Below, piece after piece: positions 35,495-43,941 of a stretch of 64,000 nucleotides of DNA; positions within the stretch are counted from its first letter, which is position 1; every line of letters starts with the position of its first letter. The stretch is from the NCBI GenBank assembly GCA_964492485.1, contig CAZBKM010000002.1, forward strand, positions 124,001 through 188,000. The letters are read 5' to 3'. The notes under the pieces are model-generated. The model was given only the letters and a program-made list of their open reading frames with translations. It was not told the origin of the DNA and ran no database searches. Made by a program: the position numbers and the translations under genes. Source of the stretch: UBA5336 sp964492485 (GTDB taxonomy: Bacteria > Pseudomonadota > Alphaproteobacteria > Caulobacterales > Hyphomonadaceae).

Positions 35495-36916
35495 ATGAGC
35501 ACACTGGCCATGGGGCCGGCAACCGCCGGACAGGATGCCACGGGCTTCGGCTCGAAACCCTACCGGACCTATGTGCTTCTCACGCTGACGGTAGTCTATA
35601 CCTTCAACTTCATCGACCGCATCCTGATCAGCGTCGTCGGTGTTCCGATCATCAACGAGTTCCAGCTCAGCCAGTTCCAGTTCGGCCTGCTGTCGGGGAT
35701 CGGCTTCGCCCTCTTCTATACCCTGCTCGGCATACCCATCGCCAACCTGTCGGAACGGTTCAATCGAACCGTCATCATCGGTATCTGCGTGATCCTCTGG
35801 TCCATCGCGACGGTCCTCTGCGGCTTTGCCGTCGGATTCCTTACGCTCCTGGCCGCCCGCATGCTGGTGGGTGTGGGCGAGGCCGGCTGCACGCCGCCTG
35901 CCAGTTCGCTCATTAGCGATTACTATGTGCCACTGGCCAGGCCCACGGCGCTCGGCATCTATGCCATGGGCGTGACGGCAGGCGGCGTTCTGGCCCAGCT
36001 CTTCGGCGGCTCCATCCTTGAATTTTTCACCTGGCGGGAGGCGTTCATCTATGTGGGCGCGCCCGGAATCATCATCGGCCTCATCGTTCTGTTCACGATA
36101 AAGGAGCCACCGCGCGGCTACTCCGACCCGCCGGGAACGCCAAAGCCCGAAAAGGCCGACTTCCGGGTGGCGATGGCCGAGATCCTGTCCAAGCGAACCT
36201 TCTGGATCATGACGACGGGGGCCACGCTGGCGGCCTTTGCTGGCTATGCACTGGTCAATTTCCAGCCGCAGCACGTGGTTTTCACCCATGGTTACACGCC
36301 GGGCCAAACCGCCATCATGTTCATGGCCCCGGTGGGCGCGGCCGGCACGCTGGGCGCGTTCCTGGGAGGCTATCTGACCCAGAAGGCCTCGATCAGATCG
36401 GAGACAGCGCCCTGCTGGGTGCCGGCGCTGGCCTTCTTCGGCTGCTTCCCGATCTATGCGTACGCGTTCATGGCCGACTCGGCCATCGTCATGCTGATCG
36501 CCATGGCGGTGGCGAGCGTGTTCCAGTACTTCTTCCTCGGCGCCCAATACAACATCGCCCAGGCCGTGGTCAGCCTGCGCACGCGCGCCACGGCGATCGC
36601 CATCCTGCTCTTCGTGGTGAACCTGATCGGTTACGGGATTGGCCCGCCGGCGTTCGGCCTGGTCGCCGACGGGCTGACGGCAAGCTGGATAGCCAACAGC
36701 GATGTCGCGGGCCTGATCGATGGGCGCTGCAGCCTGACGGATCCCGCGCTGACGGCCGACCTGATCGAGGCGTGCCGCGAGGCCAGGGGCTTCGGTGTGC
36801 GCTACGCCTGTATCGGGGCGACGCTTCTCTTCGCGCTGGCGGGCCTTTTCTTCCTTCTGTCCGCCCGGACCTATTCCCGCGATGTGACGTTGAAACCGGC
36901 GGCGGCGACGGCCTGA
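35495..36916 (+). CDS. Spinster-like MFS transporter
   Basis: The 473-residue inner-membrane protein has 12 predicted helices. Motifs are FNFIDRILISVVGVPI in helix 1, LSERFNRTVIIGICVILWS (motif A-like loop 2-3), MLVGVGEAGCTPPASSLI (the GEA motif of spinster-type carriers) and SLRTRATAIAIL in the second half. Family members carry lipids, sugars or aromatic compounds; the substrate is not predictable. The start has GGGAGGAAGCGG upstream. An insertion between helices 10 and 11 (IDGRCSLTDPALTADLIEAC) carries two cysteines and probably faces the periplasm. Divergent from the glutathione transferase gene. Confidence 0.88.
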   Translation: MSTLAMGPATAGQDATGFGSKPYRTYVLLTLTVVYTFNFIDRILISVVGVPIINEFQLSQFQFGLLSGIGFALFYTLLGIPIANLSERFNRTVIIGICVILWSIATVLCGFAVGFLTLLAARMLVGVGEAGCTPPASSLISDYYVPLARPTALGIYAMGVTAGGVLAQLFGGSILEFFTWREAFIYVGAPGIIIGLIVLFTIKEPPRGYSDPPGTPKPEKADFRVAMAEILSKRTFWIMTTGATLAAFAGYALVNFQPQHVVFTHGYTPGQTAIMFMAPVGAAGTLGAFLGGYLTQKASIRSETAPCWVPALAFFGCFPIYAYAFMADSAIVMLIAMAVASVFQYFFLGAQYNIAQAVVSLRTRATAIAILLFVVNLIGYGIGPPAFGLVADGLTASWIANSDVAGLIDGRCSLTDPALTADLIEACREARGFGVRYACIGATLLFALAGLFFLLSARTYSRDVTLKPAAATA

Positions 36917-36964
36917 GGTCCGGCCCGGTTTCGACCGGACTCCCGCCCGTGATATCCTCAGGGA

Positions 36965-37318
36965 ATGACCGACGATCCTCACAGCCAGACCCGTCTGCAG
37001 GCGCGCTTCGCCGCGCGTCTGGCCGCCGAACTCGACGACCTGAGATCGCTCAGCCGCCGATCCCGCAACGACCGCGACCCCGTCGCGCTCGATCAGCAGA
37101 GTGTCGGCCGGGTCTCGCGGGTCGATTCGCTCCAGGTCCAGGCCATGTCGCAGGCCACAGAGGGGCGACGGCTGAAACGGATCCAGCAGATCGAGGGCGC
37201 ACAGGCGCGCATTGCCGAGGGGACCTACGGGCATTGCACGCGCTGCGGCGAGCCGATCGACCTCAAGCGGCTGGATGTGGATCCGGCCGCCTTCCGCTGC
37301 GTCGACTGCGCCGTATAG
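36965..37318 (+). CDS. DksA/TraR-family zinc-finger regulator
   Basis: The 117-residue protein has a helical N-terminal coiled-coil-type region and the four-Cys zinc finger HCTRCGEPIDLKRLDVDPA...CVDC (about residues 94-116). DksA/TraR proteins enter the secondary channel of RNA polymerase and tune transcription, often with ppGpp. The finger is complete, but the coiled-coil tip lacks an obvious Asp-x-x-Asp-Ala motif (the tip reads VALDQQSVGRVSRVD), so it may be a small-DksA variant like those common in alphaproteobacteria. It follows the MFS gene after 48 bp. Confidence 0.85.
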   Translation: MTDDPHSQTRLQARFAARLAAELDDLRSLSRRSRNDRDPVALDQQSVGRVSRVDSLQVQAMSQATEGRRLKRIQQIEGAQARIAEGTYGHCTRCGEPIDLKRLDVDPAAFRCVDCAV

Positions 37319-37410
37319 CCCGGAGACTGCGTCATGCCGCCGCCCCGATTGCCGGAACGCCGCGCGGCACATAAGGTGCATTTTCCATACTCTTTTTTGA
37401 CTGGATCGAC

Positions 37411-37905
37411 ATGCCCGACCCGTCCCGCCGAAACGCGCCAAAGGGCGCGCCGGTGCAGGCGACCGACGCCTCGGCCCGCCCGCGGCGCGCCGCGCTTCAG
37501 GCCGAAGCTCATGCCCTGGGCATCGATGAGGCGCTGATCTCGCGCCTGGTCGACACGTTCTATGCCCGCATCCGTCGTGATCCGGCGCTGCAGCCCATTT
37601 TCGACGCGGCGATCGGCGATCGCTGGGACGAGCACCTGCCTAGGATGAAGGCGTTCTGGTCCTCGGTCGCGCTCAACACCGGTCGGTATTCGGGCAAGCC
37701 GGTGCCCGCCCACCGCAAGCTGACCGGGGTGGATCCCTGGCACTTCGACCGGTGGCTTGCGCTGTTCGAGGAGACCCTTGCCGACATCGCACCGAATGAC
37801 GAGGCCGCAACCTATCTCATGATGCGAGCCGAGCGAATCGCGGAGAGCCTGCAACTGGCCATGTTCGGCGCGCCGGGGCTGCCTGCCGCCCGATCTGGCG
37901 GATGA
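37411..37905 (+). CDS. Group III truncated haemoglobin
   Basis: The 164-residue protein has about 35 extra N-terminal residues, then the 2-over-2 globin: LISRLVDTFYARIRRDPALQPIF, the DRWDEHLPRMKAFWSSVALNTGRYSGKPVPAHRKL block of group III globins, and GVDPWHFDRWLALFEETL. The proximal His is in this last part. These proteins bind O2 or NO and are linked to micro-oxic life or nitrosative stress. Its TGA stop directly touches the stop codon of the convergent next gene, the two forming TGATCA with no spacer. Confidence 0.9.
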   Translation: MPDPSRRNAPKGAPVQATDASARPRRAALQAEAHALGIDEALISRLVDTFYARIRRDPALQPIFDAAIGDRWDEHLPRMKAFWSSVALNTGRYSGKPVPAHRKLTGVDPWHFDRWLALFEETLADIAPNDEAATYLMMRAERIAESLQLAMFGAPGLPAARSGG

Positions 37906-38256
37906 TCACAACTGAACGCCGAGCCGCCGCAGGAGCAGGATCATTCCCGCATAACCGAGCAGCACCAACAGGATCGCGATGCCATAGGCAACCCAGAACG
38001 GGGCACCGAACCGCTGGAGGAGCGGCAAGGAAATGAAGAACAGGAGGCCGGGCCAGAACATGGCGAAGGTCGTGGTCGCGAAACGGGTCGACAGCACGGC
38101 ATCCCGGGTGTCGAGATAAGTGAGCCCCACGGTCATGATCGTTGCGAGCGGCATGGCAACGAGAATGCCGGCAAGCAGGGTCGAACGCTTCGCAATCTCT
38201 GCAACGATGACGATGAAGAGAGCCGTGGCAAGCGCCCGGGCGGCGAGCATGAGCAT
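37906..38256 (-). CDS. DUF3147-like small inner-membrane protein
   Basis: The 116-residue protein is almost wholly hydrophobic with four predicted helices: ARALATALFIVIVAEIA, LLAGILVAMPLATIMTVGL, TTFAMFWPGLLFFISLPL and GIAILLVLLGYAGMILLL. The segment AEIAKRSTLLAGILVAMPL and the conserved TYLDTRD loop match DUF3147 membrane proteins of unknown function. ATG 38256 has AGG 6 nt upstream; a longer frame to 38397 is a polar shadow. No partner is evident. Confidence 0.75.
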   Translation of the reverse strand: MLMLAARALATALFIVIVAEIAKRSTLLAGILVAMPLATIMTVGLTYLDTRDAVLSTRFATTTFAMFWPGLLFFISLPLLQRFGAPFWVAYGIAILLVLLGYAGMILLLRRLGVQL

Positions 38257-38500
38257 GGCGTGCCTTTTCCTTCCGCTGGAGCCTGGACATGAGGCGGGGC
38301 GCGACACCGACCGACCCGGACGCGAGACAGACCCAGGCGCCTGAACGCGCCCGGCCACACGGTATCGATCCAACCCCCCACCGCAAGGTCGGTCCATGTC
38401 TTTCGTAGCTTTGGAAGGGTGAGCGGCGATCTGCAGGATGCAGACGGGGTGCCTGTGGGGCGCGAAATGGGTTATGATCGCAGCGAATACTGGAGGATGT

Positions 38501-39943
38501 GTGACGGTGCACCGCCTTGTGCTGGCCCTCAGCCTAATCCGTGTCGCGCTGTCTGGTCTGGCGGGATTGGCCGGTCTCGCGGGATTGGTCGGTCTGGCAA
38601 GCGCAGAGGGCGCTGACGGTCAGGCCGGGCGAGACCCGGTCGTGGTGATACAGGTCGATGGCCCCATCGGGCCGGCAACCGCGCGCTTCATATCGGAATC
38701 GCTAGCAGAGGCAGAGGCCCGCAGCGCCCAACTGCTGGTGCTCCAGATGGACACCCCGGGCGGTCTGGCGACGTCCATGCGCGAGATCATTCGTGACGTG
38801 CTGGCCTCCGAAGTGCCTGTGGCCACCTATGTGGCGCCATCGGGTGCGCGCGCCGCAAGTGCGGGAACATACATCCTGTATGCCAGCCATGTGGCCGCCA
38901 TGGCGCCGGGCACGAACCTTGGCGCCGCAACGCCGGTCCAGATCGGCGGCGAGCTGCCCGCCCCGCCCGCACCGGAACGCCCTGCCCCCGAGGCGCCGGC
39001 AGGCGGGGATGCCTCCGGCTCCGAACCCGGCCGTGAAGACGCCACACCGGCGGCGCCGGGTGGCGCCAGTGCCGCAAAGGCCGTGAACGATGCGGTGGCC
39101 TACATACGAAGCCTGGCACAACTGCGCGATCGCAATGTCGACTGGGCAGAACGGGCGGTTCGCGAAGCCGCCAGCCTGCCTGCCAGCGAAGCGCTAGACC
39201 TCGGCGTCATCGACCTGACGGCCGAGACGCTGGAGGATCTGCTCCAGGCCCTGGACGGGCGGGAGGTCACCACGCCGGCCGGTCCCCGCGTCCTGTCCAC
39301 ATCAGACGCGCCCGTGGCCCGGCTTGAGCCCGGATGGCTGACGCAGGCGCTCGGCGTGCTGTCCAATCCGAATGTCGCCTTTCTGCTGATGTTGCTGGGC
39401 GTGTATGGCCTGATCTTCGAGTTCATGAATCCGGGAACCATAGGCCCGGGCGTGATCGGGGCCATCGCGCTCGTGATCGGGCTCTATGCGCTGAACCAGT
39501 TACCCCTGTCCTATGCGGGCATGGCGCTGATCCTGCTCGGCCTCGCTTTCATGGTGGCCGAGGCGCTGACGCCCTCGGTGGGAATCCTTGGCCTTGGCGG
39601 GGTGGTCGCATTCGTCATCGGCGCGGCGTTCCTCATCGATACGGACGTTGCGGCGTATCGGCTGAGCTGGTGGACGATCGGGCTCACCGGCGCCCTGTCG
39701 GGCGGCTTCTTCCTCTGGCTGCTGGCGTCTCTGGTCCAGAGCCGTGGCCACGCCATCTCGGCCGGGCGCGAACGGATGCTGAGCGAACCCGCGACGGTGT
39801 TGGACTGGTCGGATGGTCACGGCCATGTGCGCACCCAGGGCGAGATCTGGAAGGCGCGCAGCGATGCCGCGCTGGAACCGGATCAGACGGTGCGGATCCT
39901 GAAGATCGAAGGCCTCGAACTCATCGTAGGCCCCGACCGATAG
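38501..39943 (+). CDS. NfeD-type membrane-bound ClpP-class serine protease
   Basis: The 480-residue protein has a signal sequence, a ClpP-like protease domain (about residues 45-210) with QMDTPGGLATSMREII and the nucleophile region APSGARAASAGTYI, and Lys in ASAAKAVNDAVAYIRSLA as the likely base. Four or five transmembrane helices follow (about 295-415), then a C-terminal OB-fold (about 425-480, ATVLDWSDGHGHVRTQGEIW). A Pro/Ala/Gly-rich insert lies at about 150-185. Family proteases cleave hydrophobic regions of stomatins. GTG 38501 is chosen because GGAGG lies 4 nt upstream. It is followed by the stomatin gene after 34 bp, the classic pair. Confidence 0.88.
   Translation: MTVHRLVLALSLIRVALSGLAGLAGLAGLVGLASAEGADGQAGRDPVVVIQVDGPIGPATARFISESLAEAEARSAQLLVLQMDTPGGLATSMREIIRDVLASEVPVATYVAPSGARAASAGTYILYASHVAAMAPGTNLGAATPVQIGGELPAPPAPERPAPEAPAGGDASGSEPGREDATPAAPGGASAAKAVNDAVAYIRSLAQLRDRNVDWAERAVREAASLPASEALDLGVIDLTAETLEDLLQALDGREVTTPAGPRVLSTSDAPVARLEPGWLTQALGVLSNPNVAFLLMLLGVYGLIFEFMNPGTIGPGVIGAIALVIGLYALNQLPLSYAGMALILLGLAFMVAEALTPSVGILGLGGVVAFVIGAAFLIDTDVAAYRLSWWTIGLTGALSGGFFLWLLASLVQSRGHAISAGRERMLSEPATVLDWSDGHGHVRTQGEIWKARSDAALEPDQTVRILKIEGLELIVGPDR
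38555..38599 (+). repeat. 18-bp tandem repeat in the NfeD signal sequence
   Basis: Two and a half copies of an 18-bp unit (GGTCTGGCGGGATTGGCC and GGTCTCGCGGGATTGGTC) encode GLAGLAGLVG in the hydrophobic core of the signal peptide. The unit is six codons, so copy changes would keep the frame and only alter the length of the core. Confidence 0.7.
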
Positions 39944-39977
39944 ACGGCTCACAGATCTCCCATCGAAAGGACGCCCC

Positions 39978-40727
39978 ATGGCCTTCAATCTCGTCTATGT
40001 CGCAATCCTCCTCGTCCTGCTCGTTTCGTTCCTCACGTCTGCGATCAAGGTCTACCGGGAGTATGAGCGTGGCGTCCTGTTCACGCTCGGTCGGTATACC
40101 AAGACGATTGGTCCCGGGCTGGTCATCGTGATCCCGGTGATCCAGCAGACGGTGCGAGCGGATCTGCGCACACTGGTCGTCGACGTGCCGAGCCAGGACG
40201 TCATCTCGCGCGATAACGTCTCCGTGAAGGTGAACGCGGTGATCTATTACCGCATCGTCGAGCCGGACAAGGCGGTGCTGAACGTGGAGGATTACAGCGC
40301 GGCCACCAGCCAGCTCGCGCAGACCACGCTGCGGTCTGTCCTGGGCAAGCATGAGCTCGACGAGATGCTTGCGGAACGCGACAAGCTGAACGCCGACATC
40401 CAGGAGATCCTCGATTCCCAGACCGATGCCTGGGGGATCAAGGTCGCCAATGTCGAGATCAAGCATGTCGACATTGATGAAACCATGGTGCGCGCCATCG
40501 CACGCCAGGCCGAGGCGGAGCGTTATCGGCGCGCCAAGATCATCTCCGCCGAAGGCGAACAGCAGGCTGCGGAGAAGCTGGTCGAAGCCGGCCAGATCCT
40601 CGAGGGCTCGCCCAATGCCATGCAGTTGCGCTATTTCGGTGCCCTCCACGACCTGGCGGGCGAACAGACCTCGACGGTGATCTTTCCCATCCCGATGGAC
40701 CTTCTGGACAGGCTGCGCGGCAAGTAG
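39978..40727 (+). CDS. SPFH/stomatin (slipin) family membrane protein
   Basis: The 249-residue protein has one N-terminal membrane helix (about residues 5-22), the SPFH/Band 7 domain (YREYERGVLFTLGRYTKTIG, GPGLVIVIPVIQQTVRADLR, VNAVIYYRIVEPDKAVLNV) and a coiled-coil region (RQAEAERYRRAKIISAEGEQ) for oligomerisation. Stomatins form ring-like membrane microdomain scaffolds and are regulated by the partner NfeD protease encoded just upstream. A GAAAGGA site precedes the ATG. It is the middle gene of the NfeD-stomatin-hotdog set. Confidence 0.92.
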   Translation: MAFNLVYVAILLVLLVSFLTSAIKVYREYERGVLFTLGRYTKTIGPGLVIVIPVIQQTVRADLRTLVVDVPSQDVISRDNVSVKVNAVIYYRIVEPDKAVLNVEDYSAATSQLAQTTLRSVLGKHELDEMLAERDKLNADIQEILDSQTDAWGIKVANVEIKHVDIDETMVRAIARQAEAERYRRAKIISAEGEQQAAEKLVEAGQILEGSPNAMQLRYFGALHDLAGEQTSTVIFPIPMDLLDRLRGK

Positions 40728-40764
40728 GAAACAGGGCGCATCCTGACCGTCGCGAGGCTGATCC

Positions 40765-41472
40765 ATGGACCATCACGCGCCGCTTGTTGTCCCCGCCAGG
40801 TTCAACGGGCCGCCGGACTCCGGCAATGGCGGCTATTCCGCCGGCCTGTTGGCCGCGCGCCTGGCTGGCCCGGCGACGGTGGAGCTGCGCGCACCGCCGC
40901 CGCTCGATACGCCGCTGCGGGTGATCGCAACCGAAACGGGCCTGGAGGCCCTGCACGGCGACACCCTCGTGATGCGCGCATGGCCCGGCGGACCGGCACT
41001 CACCGCACCCCGCGCCCCGTCGCTGGAGGCCGCACGCCGTGGCGCTGACCGCTATCCGGCTCCCGAGGATCACGCCCTGCCCACCTGTTTCGTATGCGGC
41101 CCGGCGCGTGACCCTTCCGACGGGCTGTGTCTGCGCACAGGTCCTCTGGCGGGGATGCCTCTGGTCGGCGACGTCTGGAGGCCGGGCGAGGATCTCGGCG
41201 ACGAACACGGACGGGTTCGGCCCGAGGTCTTGTGGGCGGCCCTGGACTGTCCGAGCTGCTTTGCCATTCCAGCGCTGGACAATGCGATCCTGCTCGGCCG
41301 CATCAGCGCCCGCATCGACAGCCGTCCGCGGATTGGCGAGCCGGTCATCGTCGCCGGCTGGCATGACCGCAGCGACGGACGCAAGCACCACACGGGCACG
41401 GCGCTGTACACCGCCGAGGGCACCCTGCTTGCGCAGTCCGATACGCTCTGGATCGAGCTCAGGCCCCGCTGA
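40765..41472 (+). CDS. Hotdog-fold thioesterase-like protein
   Basis: The 235-residue cytosolic protein starts FNGPPDSGNGGYSAGLLAARL, a pattern I associate with double-hotdog acyl-CoA thioesterase-like proteins, and has CFVCGPARDPSDGLCLRTG in the middle, then VLWAALDCPSCFAIPAL and GTALYTAEGTLLAQSDTLWI of a second hotdog. Five cysteines, two in a CxxC pair (CFVC), are notable for a cytosolic protein. No catalytic residue can be assigned with certainty. It starts 37 bp after the stomatin gene with GAGG upstream and is probably last in that operon. A role in lipid metabolism is inferred. Confidence 0.65.
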   Translation: MDHHAPLVVPARFNGPPDSGNGGYSAGLLAARLAGPATVELRAPPPLDTPLRVIATETGLEALHGDTLVMRAWPGGPALTAPRAPSLEAARRGADRYPAPEDHALPTCFVCGPARDPSDGLCLRTGPLAGMPLVGDVWRPGEDLGDEHGRVRPEVLWAALDCPSCFAIPALDNAILLGRISARIDSRPRIGEPVIVAGWHDRSDGRKHHTGTALYTAEGTLLAQSDTLWIELRPR

Positions 41473-41480
41473 ATCGTAGC

Positions 41481-41514
41481 GGGGCCAGCCCGTTTTCGCC
41501 CTCGGACTGGCCCC
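41481..41514 (+). terminator. GC-rich hairpin after the NfeD-stomatin operon
   Basis: GGGGCCAG and CTGGCCCC are perfect arms around an 18-nt loop, 8 bp after the hotdog stop. There is no U-tract, so it may be a weak or Rho-assisted terminator, or an RNA-stabilising hairpin. Confidence 0.4.
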
Positions 41515-41624
41515 TGTCACGTCCTCGAGGGGTTACCCGATTTTGTGACCTGGGCAGCCTTGCACGGCGAACGGTACAGAGCCAGCCCCCCGACGACGAG
41601 ATTGCAAACCGCGCCCAGACGCTT

Positions 41625-41671
41625 AGCGTATCTTCACTGACTCTGGTTAACTCGACGCTGCGCCACGCTAT
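41625..41671. repeat. Degenerate module B repeat
   Basis: TAGCGTATCTTCACTGACTC matches the left half of module B at 44002 with one change, but the right half is scrambled and only the outer TAGCGT/ACGCTA pairing remains. It looks like a decaying copy, upstream of the SRPBCC gene. Confidence 0.6.
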
Positions 41672-41758
41672 CGCGACCCCAAGGGCAGGCCGCGGCACGC
41701 CCCGCCACGATCTGGCCCGAACCGGGGCCGGCGCCGCACAGGAGGAGGACAAGCGCCC

Positions 41759-42259
41759 ATGGCCAAGGCCATCAAGGATCACAAGCCGGTCGGCGAGGAG
41801 TATCTCGCCACCGCCAAGCCGAACGCGGCCGTCCATCGGTTCCCCTATCCACCGGAGGTCGTCTGGGCCGCCCTGCTCGACGGTAAGGCATGGACCGAGT
41901 GGCTGCCGATCACGAACGTCGTCTGGACCAGTCCGAAACCGTTCGGCGTAGGCACCACGCGGACGGTGGAGATCGGAGACCAGCGCGTGGAAGAGACCTT
42001 TTTCGCCTGGGAGGACGGACGACGGATGGCCTTCCGGTTCGACCGGTCGACCTTGCCGGTGTCGGCGGCCGTGGAGGATTACCGCCTCATCCCCGCCGAG
42101 GGTGGGTGCGACCTGTGCTGGTCGGGCAAGGCCAGCGCGGTCTTTCCGCTTGGCCTGCTCGTGACGGCACAACTCACCAAGGGCCTTCGCGACGGACTGC
42201 CAAAACTGGAGGCCCTTATTGCCCGCGAACCGGAGCGGTTCGGGGCATCGCGTGCCTGA
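41759..42259 (+). CDS. SRPBCC (START-like) domain protein
   Basis: The 166-residue protein has the single-domain polyketide-cyclase/START-like pattern: AAVHRFPYPPEVVWAALLDG, WTEWLPITNVVWTSPKPFGV, GTTRTVEI and the C-terminal long helix TAQLTKGLRDGLPKLEALIA. Such proteins bind a hydrophobic ligand in a deep cavity; the ligand is not predictable. The start is well supported by GGAGGAGGACAAG upstream. It is a single gene, 169 bp before the YeeE/YedE pair on the same strand. Confidence 0.8.
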   Translation: MAKAIKDHKPVGEEYLATAKPNAAVHRFPYPPEVVWAALLDGKAWTEWLPITNVVWTSPKPFGVGTTRTVEIGDQRVEETFFAWEDGRRMAFRFDRSTLPVSAAVEDYRLIPAEGGCDLCWSGKASAVFPLGLLVTAQLTKGLRDGLPKLEALIAREPERFGASRA

Positions 42260-42427
42260 CACCGGACATCCGGCCCTGGCGACAGATCGACACCGACTGG
42301 CCGACCATGGGGCGGTTGATCCGATCCGCGACCATGATGCGCAGGACCGGTTGCGTTGAGCCCCTTGGCAGACCGGCCCGCATGGGCGGATAAGACACGC
42401 GGAACCAAGCAGCGAAACGGGGGTGTC

Positions 42428-42853
42428 ATGGAGACCTTCACACCTGTCAGCGCCTCGATCGGCGGCGCATTGATCGGCCTGTCGGCGGTCCTGCTGATGG
42501 GACTTGTTGGCCGGATCGCCGGCGTCAGTGGCGTGTTTGCAGGTACCACCTTCGCCGAGCCGGGCGACCGGGCCTGGCGCATATGCTTCGTGATCGGGCT
42601 GGTGGCCGCGCCGATTCTGCACGGGGCCATCGCTGGCAAGGCACCGCCCTTCGAGATCACGTCGAACATGGCGCTGGTCGTCCTGGGCGGTCTGCTTGTG
42701 GGTTTCGGGACGCGGCTCGGCTCGGGCTGCACCAGCGGGCATGGCGTCTGCGGGCTTTCGCGCCTCTCGCCCCGTTCGATGGCTTCGGTCGCGCTGTTCA
42801 TGGCCGCCGGCATGATCACCGTGACGGCTATTCGCATGGCTTTGGGAGGCTGA
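42428..42853 (+). CDS. YeeE/YedE family (sulfur transport domain) membrane protein, first half
   Basis: The 141-residue inner-membrane protein has four predicted helices and the YeeE signature GGLLVGFGTRLGSGCTSGHG, with the conserved Cys thought to relay thiosulfate in the characterised YeeE transporter. Here the domain is split in two genes; the second half follows after 1 bp. ATG 42428 is preceded by GGGGG; the frame upstream to 42356 has no support. The pair may import thiosulfate or another reduced sulfur compound; no rhodanese or ArsR gene accompanies it. Confidence 0.85.
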   Translation: METFTPVSASIGGALIGLSAVLLMGLVGRIAGVSGVFAGTTFAEPGDRAWRICFVIGLVAAPILHGAIAGKAPPFEITSNMALVVLGGLLVGFGTRLGSGCTSGHGVCGLSRLSPRSMASVALFMAAGMITVTAIRMALGG

Positions 42854-42854
42854 G

Positions 42855-43298
42855 ATGGGCCGCAACCTTTCCGCGCTTCTGGCAGGCCTGGTTTTCGGGC
42901 TAGGATTGACCGTTTCGGAAATGGTCAATCCAGCCAAGGTTCTCGCCTTTCTGGACATCTTCGGCAATTGGGACCCGTCCCTCGCCTTTGTCATGGGTAG
43001 CGCCCTTCTGGTCACCGCGGCAGGCTACCGGCTGGTCTGGCAACGTCCCCGTCCGGTCTTTGCCCCCGCTTTCCAGGTCCCCGGCAATCGCGCCGTCGAT
43101 TCCCGGCTTGCCGCCGGCGCCGTGCTCTTCGGGATAGGCTGGGGGCTTGTGGGCCTCTGTCCCGGACCGGCGATCACCGCCTTGAGCTTTGGCGGGCCGC
43201 CAATCTTCGTGTTCCTGGCGAGCATGGCGGCGGGAATGGGTCTGTTCGAGGGGATCGACCGGCTCGGCCGTCCGGGTTCCGGCGAACCGGCCCGTTAG
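42855..43298 (+). CDS. YeeE/YedE family (DUF6691-like) membrane protein, second half
   Basis: The 147-residue protein complements the preceding gene: LLAGLVFGLGLTVSEMVNPAKVLAFLDI, NWDPSLAFVMGSALLVTAAGY and AAGAVLFGIGWGLVGLCPGPAI, the last with the Cys-Pro-Gly motif of this half. Four helices are predicted. The 1-bp gap to the previous stop implies translational coupling and assembly of the two into one pseudo-symmetric channel. A DUF6691 label rests on the GLCPGPAI motif. The substrate is inferred. Confidence 0.85.
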   Translation: MGRNLSALLAGLVFGLGLTVSEMVNPAKVLAFLDIFGNWDPSLAFVMGSALLVTAAGYRLVWQRPRPVFAPAFQVPGNRAVDSRLAAGAVLFGIGWGLVGLCPGPAITALSFGGPPIFVFLASMAAGMGLFEGIDRLGRPGSGEPAR

Positions 43299-43503
43299 AT
43301 CTCCGCCGCCACACCTTTGCCCGACGGCGAGGGTAAGGGGAATGCGCCTGGCCTGAGGGAGATGGACGCGGCCGTCCGATCCGAGCTCCGGTTGACGCAC
43401 GCGAGGCGGGCTGACAGGCTGACTGTGTGTTTGCCAGTCGAGCCATGGCACCCAGACGAAGCCGCACGTGCCCCTCCCCGCTCACAGCCCAGAAGGACCC
43501 CCC

Positions 43504-43941
43504 ATGCAGACCGCAAAAAAGGGCGACACCGTCCTGCTCAACTATGTCGTTCGTACCAATGATGGCCGCGTCGTCGGCGGAACCGAGGCGAACGAGCCCA
43601 TGTCCCTGACCATCGGGGCGGGCGGCATCTTCCCCGAGATCGAGACTGCGCTGGAAGGCATGGAAGTGGGCGGCGAGCAGAGCGTTACCGTGGCGGCCGA
43701 GAATGCCTTTGGCCCGCGTCGCGAGGACATGGTGGTCGAGATTCCGCGCGAGCGCCTCCCCGAAGGCGAGACCCCGCAGCAGGGCATGGCCCTGGCCGCG
43801 CATCAGGAAGACGGCTCGACGGTGAATCTCGTCATCGTGGCCGTCAACGAAGACACCGTGACGGCCGATGCAAATCACCCATTGGCCGGCGAGGACCTGC
43901 ACTTCGGCCTGACGCTGGTCGAGGTCCAGGGCGCGGCTTAA
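43504..43941 (+). CDS. FKBP-type peptidyl-prolyl isomerase, SlyD-like
   Basis: The 145-residue cytosolic protein has the SlyD/FKBP fold: KKGDTVLLNYVVRTNDGRVV, GAGGIFPEIETALEGMEVGG (flap and active-site region), AENAFGPRREDMVVEIPRERLP of the insert-in-flap chaperone domain, and HPLAGEDLHFGLTLVEV at the end. The metal-binding His-rich tail of enterobacterial SlyD is absent, as is usual outside enterics. The upstream frame to 43468 is not needed. The TAA stop lies in the start of a palindromic repeat. It works as a folding helper; the clients are unknown. Confidence 0.9.
   Translation: MQTAKKGDTVLLNYVVRTNDGRVVGGTEANEPMSLTIGAGGIFPEIETALEGMEVGGEQSVTVAAENAFGPRREDMVVEIPRERLPEGETPQQGMALAAHQEDGSTVNLVIVAVNEDTVTADANHPLAGEDLHFGLTLVEVQGAA

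Noticed and set aside
35369..37441. 690-codon minus-strand frame
   Set aside because: Antisense to the MFS and DksA-like genes, very rich in His, Arg and Gln, with no recognisable domain.
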